NCBI RefSeq assembly: GCF_024707105.1
Contig: NZ_JANQAJ010000011.1
Location: 569,488-633,487, forward strand
Source of the DNA: Devosia ginsengisoli
Lineage (GTDB): Bacteria > Pseudomonadota > Alphaproteobacteria > Rhizobiales > Devosiaceae
Length of the DNA: 64,000 nt
Direction of reading: 5' to 3'
The first letter of the stretch is position 1; each line of letters starts with the position of its first letter. Shown in pieces: positions 56,606 through 64,000 of the stretch. The notes under the pieces are model-generated. The model saw nothing but the letters and a program-made list of their open reading frames with translations, was not told the origin of the DNA and did no database searches. Made by a program: the position numbers and the translations under genes.

Positions 56606-57502
56606 ATGAGCGCAACCCGAACCGAGATGACCCATGCCCGCGCCAGGGGCTTCGATACCCTGCCCCCGCAGGACGCGCTGGCGATTCTCGCGGCGGCGCA
56701 GGCCGAGGCCGCCGCCGCGGTGCAGCAGGCGGTGCCCGATATTGCCGCAGCGGCGCGGCTCGCCGCCGATTGCCTGCAGCGCGGCGGAAGGTTGGTCTAT
56801 GTGGCGGCCGGCAGTTCCGGGCTGATGGCACTGGCCGATGCGCTCGAACTGCCCGGCACCTATGGCCTGGCCCGCGACCGTATCAAGGTCCTGCTGGCCG
56901 GCGGCATTGCCGGCCTGACCGACATGGTGGGCGGCCCCGAAGATGATGCCGATGCGGCCCGTGCCGAGGTTGCGGCAGCCGATGTCGGCCCGGACGATTG
57001 CCTGATCGCCCTCACCGCCAGCGGCTATACGCCTTACCCCATGGCCGCCGTGGAGGCAGCCCGGGCAGCAGGCGCCAAAACCATCGGCATCAGCAACAAT
57101 AGTGGCGCGCCGCTATTCGATCGTGTCGACGTGGCCATCTGCCTGCCGACACCGCCCGAAGTCATTGCCGGCTCGACCCGCATGGGCGCGGGCACTGCAC
57201 AGAAGATCGCGCTCAACATGCTGTCCACCATGATGGCCATCCATCTCGGCCATGTGCATGACGGCTATATGGTCAATCTCATTGCCGACAATATGAAACT
57301 GCGCGGCCGGGCGAGGCGCATCGTCATGGCCGTAAGCCAAGTGTCGGAAGACCAGGCCGCCGACACGCTGGAACAGGCCGGCGGCGCGGTGAAGACCGCG
57401 ATATTGCTGGCGGCCGGAGCCGATGGCGTCGATGGCGCGGAACGCTTACTGACGGCGAATGCAGGCCGGCTGCGGCCAGCGCTGAAGGCGCTGGGGCGGT
57501 AA
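56606..57502 (+). CDS. murQ: N-acetylmuramic acid 6-phosphate etherase, divergent (MurQ)
   Basis: This 298-residue SIS-domain protein should cleave the lactyl ether of MurNAc-6-P to GlcNAc-6-P during cell-wall recycling. The SIS core is GGRLVYVAAGSSGLMALADALELPGTYGL. The catalytic-region glutamate is kept in ALELPGTYG, where canonical MurQ has SECPPTYG, and the second glutamate in GGPEDDADA. TRMGAGTAQKIALNMLSTMMAIHLGHVHDGYMVNL is typical. Start ATG 56606 is chosen after a GTGGAGACC ribosome site. It is divergent from the nag operon whose NagA uses its product. Confidence 0.85.
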   Translation: MSATRTEMTHARARGFDTLPPQDALAILAAAQAEAAAAVQQAVPDIAAAARLAADCLQRGGRLVYVAAGSSGLMALADALELPGTYGLARDRIKVLLAGGIAGLTDMVGGPEDDADAARAEVAAADVGPDDCLIALTASGYTPYPMAAVEAARAAGAKTIGISNNSGAPLFDRVDVAICLPTPPEVIAGSTRMGAGTAQKIALNMLSTMMAIHLGHVHDGYMVNLIADNMKLRGRARRIVMAVSQVSEDQAADTLEQAGGAVKTAILLAAGADGVDGAERLLTANAGRLRPALKALGR

Positions 57503-57530
57503 TACTCCTCCCTTGCCCCACTCACAGATC

Positions 57531-57614
57531 GTCACCCTCGGGCTTGACCCGAGGGCTCTGCACTTGCAAAGCGTTCGGCAAGTGTAACGCCCTCGGGTCG
57601 AGCTCGAGGGTAAC
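57531..57614. repeat. Family C palindromic repeat after murQ
   Basis: The arms gtcaccctcgggcttgacccgaggg (57531-57555) and the nearly exact complement ending at 57614 flank a 35-base centre with its own short hairpin (cacttgc ... gcaagtg). This type of CTCGGG-TTGACCCGAG repeat is familiar from many Rhizobiales genomes. It lies between the convergent murQ and mannosidase genes. Confidence 0.8.
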
Positions 57615-57635
57615 GGCCGGTGGGCGTGGGCCGTC

Positions 57636-60058
57636 TTACTTCACCAACTGATTGGCACACCGAAACACCGGGCTCGCCCCCAGCGTCCCGGCATCCAGTT
57701 CCACCGCACAACTCACCCTGAACACCCTGCTCCCCCCCGGCAGCAGCGTCACCAGCATCTCGTCCACGCTGGCATCGGGGTGGATACGATCCGCAAACAG
57801 GCACAAGTCCTTCAGCAGGCTCCGCGCCGTCACCGTTACGAGCCAGTCCCCGCCATCGCGCACCACGGCGATATCGGCCCGCGCCTCGGGCAGGTCGAGC
57901 GCCACATCCTCGTTGAACCAGTAATGCGCCACGCTGTCATGCATGGTCGCCACCAGCATTTCCATGCGCGGATTATCAGGCGTCGCCACATCGGCCGGAA
58001 CGGCCAGCGCGGCGATATCCAGCCGGTCGGCGCAGAGCCGCCAATGCGTCCACTCCGCCAGCACCGTGCCGTCGAAGCGCACGCGCTTCACCGTCACCGG
58101 CCCGCGCCAGAACAAAGTCCGCTCGTTGACGGCGAAAACATGCAATTCATCGCCACGCTTCTGCATAGTCAGCAGATGCGGATGATAGGCGGCGCGCAGC
58201 GCATACCACAGCGGCTTGCGCCTGCCATAGCCGTCCACCGCGGCCCATGACGTCACCGGCCAGCAATCGTTCAACTGCCAGACGATGGCGCCCATATTGG
58301 TGCCGCGATGGCTGCGCCAATGCTCGATGCCGAAGCGGATGGCACGGGCCTGGTTGAGCTGGGTGGCATAGTGCCAGTCGTCCATATTCTCAGGCACCGG
58401 AAGGTGCCCGGTGAGGCCCCGCAACAGCTTGTCATTGCCGATGGTAGCCTTCTGGTGATGCCATACGCCCGGCGAGGTCGGCGTCATCGGCTCATCGTGG
58501 ACCGACTGGCTCAGCGTCGCCCAGGTGGGCGGCGCCTGCCAGCCGAATTCGGAGCAGAAGCGCGGCACACTATCGGCATAATGCTCGTAGCCGATGTCGT
58601 TCCACACGTCCCAGATATGCGAACAGCCATGCGCCGGGTCGTTGGGATGAATGTCCATCGACCCGGAATAGGGGCTACCCGCCCAATAGGGCCGGGTCGG
58701 ATCGAGTTCCGCCACCAGGCGCGGCAGCAGGTCGAGATAATAGCCAAGGCCCCAGCTCCGGCCTTCCAGCACGCCCTGCCAGCCCCAGTCGAACCAGCCC
58801 CAGATATTCTCGTTATTACCGTTCCACAGCACCAGCGAGGGATGGGGCATGAGGCGGACGATATTGTCGCGCGCCCGGCCTCGATCTCATCGGGCAGGTC
58901 ACCCTCTTCCGGATAGGCGGCGCAGGCGAACAAAAAGTCCTGCCACACCAGCATGCCCGCCGCGTCGCAGGCTTCGTAGAACGCGTCGGTCTCGTAGATG
59001 CCACCACCCCAGACGCGCAGCATGTTGATATTGGCTTGCTTGGCCTGGGCGATGCGGGCGGCATAGCGCTCGGGGGTCACCCGCGGCAGGAAGCAATCGT
59101 CGGGGATCCAGTTGGCGCCGCAGATATAGACGGGCACGTCATTGATGACGAAGGTGAAGGCGGTGCCTTTGTCGTCTTTCGACGTATCGAGCCGCAGCGA
59201 ACGGAAGCCGATTTTCCTGCGCCAGGAATCGGTTACGGCGCCGGCTTCATCCAGCACTTCGACGACAAGTTCGTAGAGCGGCTGGCTGCCCAGTCCATGC
59301 GGCCACCAGAGTGCCGGATTCGGCACGGTCAGATCGAGCACGTCGCCCACCGGTAGCTCGACGGTTACCCCAGCCACGCTAGCCCGCAGCGTTAGCCCCT
59401 CGCCCCCGTCCACATCCACATACGCCCGCACGCGACCATCCGCGCCTTCCAGCGTCACCTCGGGGCGCACGCTGGCAATGCGGGCCTTGCTCCAGCTTTC
59501 CAGCCGGATCGGCTTCCAGATGCCTGCCGTGACCAGTGTCGGGCCCCAGTCCCAGCCGAAATTGCACGCCATCTTGCGCATCAGATTGGCCGGACCGGGA
59601 TAGTTATTGGGTCGCGGCTCAAATTGGGCCGCCAGCGCCTCGCCGCGCGTCCAGGCAGACTCGAACAGGATCGTCAGCGTATTGGCGCCCGCCCGCAGCA
59701 GGCCGCTTATATCGAACCGGTATTCCCGGTTCATATTGGCCGTTTCCCCGACAATGGCGCCGTTGAGCACGATCTGCGCAAAGGTATCGAGCCCGGGACA
59801 GACCAGCTCGACATGCTCGGCGCCTTCGTCCTGCCACTCGAATTCCAGTTCATAGCGCCAGTCGCAGCGCCCCACCCAATCGACCCTTATCTCGTTGAGG
59901 TCGAGATAGGGGTCGGCGATTAACCGCGCCGCCAGCAGGTCGGTATGGACAGCGCCGGGCACGGTCGCCGGAATGGCGTCCGGCAGCGCCGGCGCGCCAT
60001 GCGGCCGGGCGCAGGTCAGGGTCCAGCCCTGGTCGAGGGTCCGTCGGGGAAGGGGCAT
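57636..60058 (-). CDS. Glycoside hydrolase family 2 beta-mannosidase-like enzyme, frameshifted
   Basis: From ATG 60058 (MPLPRRTLDQGWTLTC) the first frame covers the sugar-binding, Ig-like and half of the TIM-barrel domain (NMLRVWGGGIYETDAFYEACDAAGMLVWQDF). It leaves frame after PDEIEA. The second frame has the catalytic acid/base WNGNNENIW and the probable nucleophile FCSEFGWQ, to the end at 57636. Adding one base near 58875 rejoins EARDNIVRLMPHPSLVLW and gives 807 residues, normal for cytosolic GH2 beta-mannosidase. There is no signal peptide. Probably a sequencing deletion. Confidence 0.87.
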
Positions 60059-60081
60059 TGCGGGCTTTCGCTATCGATGGG

Positions 60082-60402
60082 TCAGGCGATGTCGTCTTCG
60101 CCGGTCGTGCCGCCCTCGCCTTCCCAGGTCTGGATGCGCTTGACGGTCTGGCGCGGGAATTTCAGGCGCACGCCCGCACCCACCCCGCCCTGCTCGGGCA
60201 GGAAGACCACACCGGCCTCTTCCAGCGCCGCCCGGATGGCGCGCTGGCAATTGGCTTCGGGCTGCAGCGTTTCAGCCTCGAAGCGCTCGATTTCGCTGGC
60301 CGGCACATTGGTCGCCTCGGCCAGGCCTGAAATCGACCAGCCGACCAAGGCCCGGCCGGCGCGGCTTTGCGGCGCGGTGATGGGTGGCACTGGCTCGGTC
60401 AT
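60082..60402 (-). CDS. Small HTH (XRE-like) DNA-binding protein
   Basis: This is a 106-residue protein. Residues about 10-60 (SRAGRALVGWSISGLAEATNVPASEIERFEAETLQPEANCQRAIRAALEEAGVVFL) form the short XRE-like helix-turn-helix seen in many alphaproteobacterial small regulators, followed by a tail ending EGEGGTTGEDDIA. It lies directly upstream of the beta-mannosidase gene in the same direction (about 25 bases). Its targets are unknown. Confidence 0.8.
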   Translation of the reverse strand: MTEPVPPITAPQSRAGRALVGWSISGLAEATNVPASEIERFEAETLQPEANCQRAIRAALEEAGVVFLPEQGGVGAGVRLKFPRQTVKRIQTWEGEGGTTGEDDIA

Positions 60403-60564
60403 GGCATGTCTCCTCGGGCTGGTTACAGCAAACATCCTCCGGGCGCGCCTGCCAAGCGGGGACATCGCCGCAGCACAAAAAAGATGAAAATCGACGCGGG
60501 CGTGTCGAAAGCCGGCCAGGTCGCTCGTCGCCCTGATGAAACTGCCCATCACGGAGGACTACAA

Positions 60565-61047
60565 ATGACCAACGCGCTTCCCACCCAGGATACCGACCGC
60601 GACCTCGTGCTGACCCGCCTGCTCAATGCCCCGCGCGACAAGGTATTTCAGTGCTGGACCCAGCCCGATCTCATCAAGCAGTGGTTTGCCCCCAAGCCCT
60701 GGACCACGCCCAAGGTCGAGATGGACCTGCGCCCCGGCGGCGGCAATGTTTTCACCATGGCCGACGAGAACGGCACCGAATATCCCAATGCCGGCCAGTA
60801 TCTGGAAATCGTGCCCAACGAGAAGCTGGTCTTCACCGATGCCTTTACCGGTGACTGGGCGCCCTCGGCCAAGCCCTTCTTCACCGCCATCCTGACCTTC
60901 GAGGATGCCGGCGAGGGCAAGACGCGTTACACCGCCGTCGCCCGCCACTGGACCGCCGAAGATGCCGCCGCCCACAAGCAGATGGGCTTTCACGAAGGCT
61001 GGGGCATGTGCGCCGCCCAGCTCGAAGAACTGGCCAGCCGCATCTGA
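60565..61047 (+). CDS. SRPBCC (AHSA1-like) protein
   Basis: This is a 160-residue protein of the START/Bet v1-like fold. The typical opening DLVLTRLLNAPRDKVFQCWTQPDLIKQWFAPKPWTTP and the end RHWTAEDAAAHKQMGFHEGWGMCAAQLEELAS are present. These proteins bind hydrophobic ligands or Hsp90-like partners; the role here is unknown. ATG 60565 follows GGAGGACTAC. It is divergent from the HTH gene and may be regulated by it. Confidence 0.88.
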   Translation: MTNALPTQDTDRDLVLTRLLNAPRDKVFQCWTQPDLIKQWFAPKPWTTPKVEMDLRPGGGNVFTMADENGTEYPNAGQYLEIVPNEKLVFTDAFTGDWAPSAKPFFTAILTFEDAGEGKTRYTAVARHWTAEDAAAHKQMGFHEGWGMCAAQLEELASRI

Positions 61048-61100
61048 GGGGCCAATCGGCGACTCATTCCGTCGCCCGCCCACTGATTCTTCCTCCAGCC

Positions 61101-61123
61101 GCCCCCGGACACCATCCGGGGGC
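61101..61123 (+). terminator. GC-rich hairpin after the SRPBCC gene
   Basis: A perfect 9-bp stem (gcccccgga / tccgggggc) with a 5-base loop lies 54 bases after the stop. There is no T run, but position and strength suggest a terminator. Confidence 0.6.
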
Positions 61124-61585
61124 GCTATCGTATCTGCGTACTGTCATAATAGAACACCAATTCCATTACTGGAACGACTTGTGCGCTTCATTCGAAACTG
61201 CCCCGCCGCCGCCCGAAACCATCCGACCGGGTCTCCCCGACACAAATTCTTCCGCGCCCATGCTTGCGTCGCGCTACGCCGAAACGCCGTGGCATGACGC
61301 CGCCGCAATATCGTGGCTCGTGCGGAGGCGGTGCCCTTCTTCCAAATTATATTCATTGAATTCAATACTATACGCCATGCAACCTGACGCACCACGCCGC
61401 GTCAGAATGCGGGTTTTGCGCGACTGTTACACGACTGTCGCAGAGCTGTGATTTCTACGCCCGGATCGTTGCGTCGTAGATCGGCGGGTTTCCGCTTGCA
61501 TAATTTTCCGACCGGTAGTTAGCTTCCGGCCAGGAGAGGTCGACGCAAGATCGATGAAACCTAAAGGCGGAACTGACCGCCTCGT
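61124..61585. other. Long gene-free region upstream of the ABC importer
   Basis: Within the 578-base stretch between the SRPBCC gene (ends 61047) and the binding-protein gene (61626) there is no convincing ORF. It is more AT-rich around 61340-61380, where the perfect palindrome attgaattcaat occurs at 61355-61366. It includes a three-half-site IolR-like array at 61151 and probably the ABC operon promoter or promoters. Confidence 0.5.
61151..61174. promoter_or_regulatory. IolR-like array of three half-sites
   Basis: AGAA at 61151, TTCC at 61161 and GGAA at 61171 are each separated by six bases, the same ten-base phasing as in front of iolC (there TTCC, GGAA, TTCC). The first half-site has one mismatch. 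It lies about 450 bases upstream of the binding-protein gene. Confidence 0.45.
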
Positions 61586-61599
61586 GGAACATCCGTTCC
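61586..61599. promoter_or_regulatory. Perfect GGAA-N6-TTCC box upstream of the ABC importer
   Basis: The sequence GGAACATCCGTTCC is a perfect match to the IolR consensus and differs by one base from the box in front of iolG at 7760. It ends 26 bases before the start codon of the binding-protein gene, so it could block transcription or elongation. Confidence 0.5.
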
Positions 61600-61625
61600 A
61601 AATGAACGGACTTTGGGAGATTACA

Positions 61626-62774
61626 ATGAAACGGCGTGATTTCATGCTTGCTGCCGGTACTGCTGCCGGCGCCCTGATGCTGCCCCGCATGTCCTTCGGT
61701 GCCGAAGGCGTCATCGACTGGTACACCAGCTCGGACAGCAACATTCTCGATTTCTGGACCAATACGGTGAAGCCGGCCTTCGAGGCGGCCAATCCGGGCC
61801 TGTCGATTAACCTGGTCGATGCTGGCGACGGCGCCGGCATCATCGCCATTGGCGAACGCGCCATTGCCGCCAAGCAGACCAATACCGACCCGCAGGCGGA
61901 CTTCTTCGAATCCGGTAATGCCCAGTTGCCGCTGGATGCCATCGATGCCGGCATCTACGTGAACATGAAGGAAGCCGGGCTCTCCAACTATTCCAAGGTC
62001 AACCCGCTGGCTTTCGACAGCGACTACAGCCTGCCCTATCGCGGCAGCCAGGTGCTGCTGGCTTATGACAGCACCAAGCTCGCCCCCGCCGACGCTCCCA
62101 AGACCTGGGACGATCTCGTCGCCTGGATCAAGGCCAATCCCGGCCAGTTCGTTTATAACCGTCCCGACAAGGGCGGTTCGGGCGGCAATTTCGTGCGCCG
62201 CGCCATCCACCAGGCCAACGGGCTCGATCCCGACAAGTTCACCGTGGACAACTATACCCAGGAATTCGGCGACGAAGCGCTGGGCAAGGCCTGGGAACTG
62301 CTGGCCGATATCGCGCCGTCGCTCTATGACAATGGTGCCTATTCGTCGGGCAATACCCAGTCCATCCAGTTGCTGGCTCAGGGCGTGGTGACCATGACCC
62401 CGGTCTGGTCGGACCAGATTCTCCAGGCCATCGATCAGGGCGTGCTGCCCGACACGACCGGCCTCGTCCAGCTCCAGGACCTGGCGCTGGTGGGCGGGTT
62501 TACCCGCAGCATCGTGCTGGAGAATGGCGCCAACCGCGATGCCGCCCTCAAGCTGGCGGACTTCATTCTGTCCGAAGACATCCAGAGCGCCGTTCTCACC
62601 GAACTCGGCGGCTTCCCCGGCGTATCGTGGGACTATATCGCGCCCGAACTGCGCGAGCGCTTTGCCGATATCGTGCCACAGACGATTCCGACTTTCCCGT
62701 CGGGCGCCTGGGAAGCCGCCATCAACGATGGCTGGTACCGCAACGTGGCTCCCAACGTCGATCGCAACTCGTGA
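61626..62774 (+). CDS. ABC-transporter solute-binding protein (SBP_bac_6-like)
   Basis: This is a 382-residue periplasmic binding protein with a twin-arginine-like leader (MKRRDFMLAAGTAAGALMLPRMSFG). The mature part VIDWYTSSDSNILDFWTNTVKPAFEAANPG and KTWDDLVAWIKANPGQFVYNRPDKGGSGGNFVRRAIHQANG matches the iron/thiamine/sugar-phosphate-type class 2 binding proteins. GGGAG precedes ATG 61626. It overlaps the permease gene start by four bases. The substrate is open; the IolR-like box suggests a cyclitol or sugar derivative. Confidence 0.85.
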   Translation: MKRRDFMLAAGTAAGALMLPRMSFGAEGVIDWYTSSDSNILDFWTNTVKPAFEAANPGLSINLVDAGDGAGIIAIGERAIAAKQTNTDPQADFFESGNAQLPLDAIDAGIYVNMKEAGLSNYSKVNPLAFDSDYSLPYRGSQVLLAYDSTKLAPADAPKTWDDLVAWIKANPGQFVYNRPDKGGSGGNFVRRAIHQANGLDPDKFTVDNYTQEFGDEALGKAWELLADIAPSLYDNGAYSSGNTQSIQLLAQGVVTMTPVWSDQILQAIDQGVLPDTTGLVQLQDLALVGGFTRSIVLENGANRDAALKLADFILSEDIQSAVLTELGGFPGVSWDYIAPELRERFADIVPQTIPTFPSGAWEAAINDGWYRNVAPNVDRNS

Positions 62775-63659
62775 CCGAACTGGCTGAGGGAGCGGCACGC
62801 CCGCTCATCGAAACCACGGGTGAAAGCAGGAGGCCAACCGGCCTCCTGCTTGTCGCCATCCCTGTATTGCTGATGGCATGGCTGATCATCTGGCCCATCT
62901 TCAGCGCCATCGGCCGGACTATCTGGCGACCCGATGCCGAAGGCGTGCCGGGCTTTACGCTGTCGAGCTACGTCTTCTTCTTTTTCCGACCAGTACAGCA
63001 TCAACAATCTGCTGGTGACGCTGTGGACCACGGGCATGTGCGCCCTGCTGCTCCTGGTCATCTGCCTGCCTATCGCGCTGTATCTGCGCTTCTCGTCCGG
63101 GCGGATGCCGGCCTATGTGCAGGCGCTGGCCATTTTTCCCATGTTCGTGCCCTCGATCATCCTGGCCTATGCGTTCATCCGCGTGCTGGGACCGAATGGC
63201 ATGGTCGATATCCTGCTCAATGCGGTGGGCCTGCCCAAAATCCGCACGCCCTATCTGACGCCCTGGGGGCCGGTGATCGGGCTGGTCTGGGACAATATCC
63301 CGCTGACCGTGCTGATCCTGCTGTCCGGCATGGGCAATGTCGCCAATCACGCCATCGAGGCGGCCCGCGATGTCGGTGCCAACCGGTTCCAGGTGTTCTG
63401 GCATATCGTGCTGCCGCGCATTTCCAATTCGATGCTGGTGGCCATTTCCTTTGCCGTGCTGGGCATTTTCTCGTCCTTCACCCTGCCCTACCTGCTGGGC
63501 CCGGCCGCGCCGGAAATGATGGGGCCGTTCATGAACCGCACCTTCCGCGAGGTGCAGGACCCGCTCAACGCCATCACGCAGGCGGTCATCACCTTCTGCT
63601 TCTGCATCGCCTTCGGGCTGTTCTATGTGCGCTCGGTCGCACGCAACCAGGGGAAGTAG
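62771..63659 (+). CDS. ABC-transporter permease, first subunit, frameshifted
   Basis: GTG 62771 overlaps the binding-protein stop (GTGA). The first frame contains an N-terminal helix (GLLLVAIPVLLMAWLIIWPIFSAI) and goes off frame at SSYVFFF. The second frame continues DQYSINNLLVTLWTTGMCALLLLVICLPIALYL and includes the EAA-loop region AIEAARDVGANRFQVFWHIVLPRIS. Removing one T from the run at 62981-62985 gives 295 residues, typical for this permease class. Two-permease systems of this type occur for thiamine, phosphonates, polyamines and sugar phosphates. Confidence 0.85.
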
Positions 63660-63660
63660 G

Positions 63661-64000
63661 ATGGCACAACTCGCTCCTGCCGCCAACGCCGCCCCCGGCC
63701 TGCGCCGAACCGCGTGCCCATCGACTGGACCGGCATAGCCTTTACCGCCCTGCTCTCGGCCGCCATCATCCTGCCCATGTTGGTGGTTGCTACCTGGGCT
63801 TTCACCGAGGTCTGGCGCTATCCCAACGTGGTGCCGCAGCAATTCGGCCTTCGTTTCTGGAACCAGACGCTGACAAGGCCCGATGTGTGGGCGGCGCTGA
63901 CGCTGAGCCTGCAGCTCTCCACTGTGGTCACCCTGCTTTCGGCCGCCATCTGCCTGCCGGCGGCCTATGCCTTCGCCCGGCTCAGCTTCCCCGGTCGCAA
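63661..64000 (+). CDS. ABC-transporter permease, second subunit, frameshifted and cut by window end
   Basis: ATG 63661 follows the first permease by one base. After MAQLAPAANAAPGLRR the frame meets a stop at 63736, but adding one A near 63708 gives NRVPIDWTGIAFTALLSAAIILPMLVVATWAFTEVW and continues open to the window edge, with a second helix TLSLQLSTVVTLLSAAICLPAAYAFARLSFPGR. This is the usual beginning of an inner-membrane permease. The ATP-binding subunit would be further right. Confidence 0.8.

Noticed and set aside
61008-61451. 147-residue ORF in the region upstream of the ABC importer
   Set aside because: It begins inside the SRPBCC gene in another frame, crosses a terminator hairpin, and has no recognisable features.

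Overview
The window looks like a chromosomal segment from a GC-rich alphaproteobacterium of the order Hyphomicrobiales; a Devosia-like organism is my best guess (inference from gene content, no search was run). Supporting signs are the plsX-fabH-ihfA-merR string, the lepB-rnc-era-recO string, an LdtR/L,D-transpeptidase pair, a Rhizobiales-type porin, small DUF6163/DUF6898-like proteins and short palindromic intergenic repeats. I see no phage, transposase, CRISPR array, tRNA or rRNA. Most of it is ordinary core genome, and I found no clear undescribed defence or metabolic system.

Layout. 1-7.7 kb: myo-inositol catabolism (end of an RpiR/SIS regulator, iolC-iolD-iolE-small membrane protein-iolB, then iolG on the other strand). 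7.8-12.1 kb: fatty-acid/phospholipid block on the minus strand (CBP3-like chaperone, yceD/DUF177, plsX, fabH, ihfA, merR). 12.2-15.1 kb: bamE, a Sel1-like secreted protein, an MFS pump. 15.1-18.8 kb: glyA-nrdR-ribD-nusB, with a ZTP riboswitch ahead of glyA. 18.8-25.7 kb: ldtR and its L,D-transpeptidase, a MmyB-type regulator, hemB, an RDD protein, bpt. 25.8-33.5 kb: secreted proteins, parC, a MarR regulator and an inverse-autotransporter-like surface protein. 33.5-43.1 kb: recO, era, rnc, lepB, acpS, pyrE, rsh, rpoZ, an NYN protein, smpB, dapA. 43.3-52.2 kb: envelope genes (lytic transglycosylase, a large repeat-containing OmpA protein, porin). 52.6-57.5 kb: amino-sugar recycling (nagA, SIS deaminase/isomerase, GntR, divergent murQ). 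57.6-64 kb: beta-mannosidase, small regulators, and an ABC importer cut by the window end.

How the genes work together. Candidate GGAA-N6-TTCC sites, the pattern reported for rhizobial IolR, lie upstream of iolC and (as near or exact matches) upstream of iolG and the ABC importer at the far end. This suggests one RpiR-type regulon spanning both ends of the window. The nag/murQ genes would turn N-acetylmuramate-6-P and GlcNAc-6-P into fructose-6-P. glyA appears tied to the ZTP/folate state.

Quality warning. Nine genes, including the normally essential parC, carry single-base indels. In each of the eight that are complete, undoing one base restores the full expected length. This strongly suggests an imperfectly polished assembly, so I annotate these as frameshifted CDSs rather than pseudogenes.
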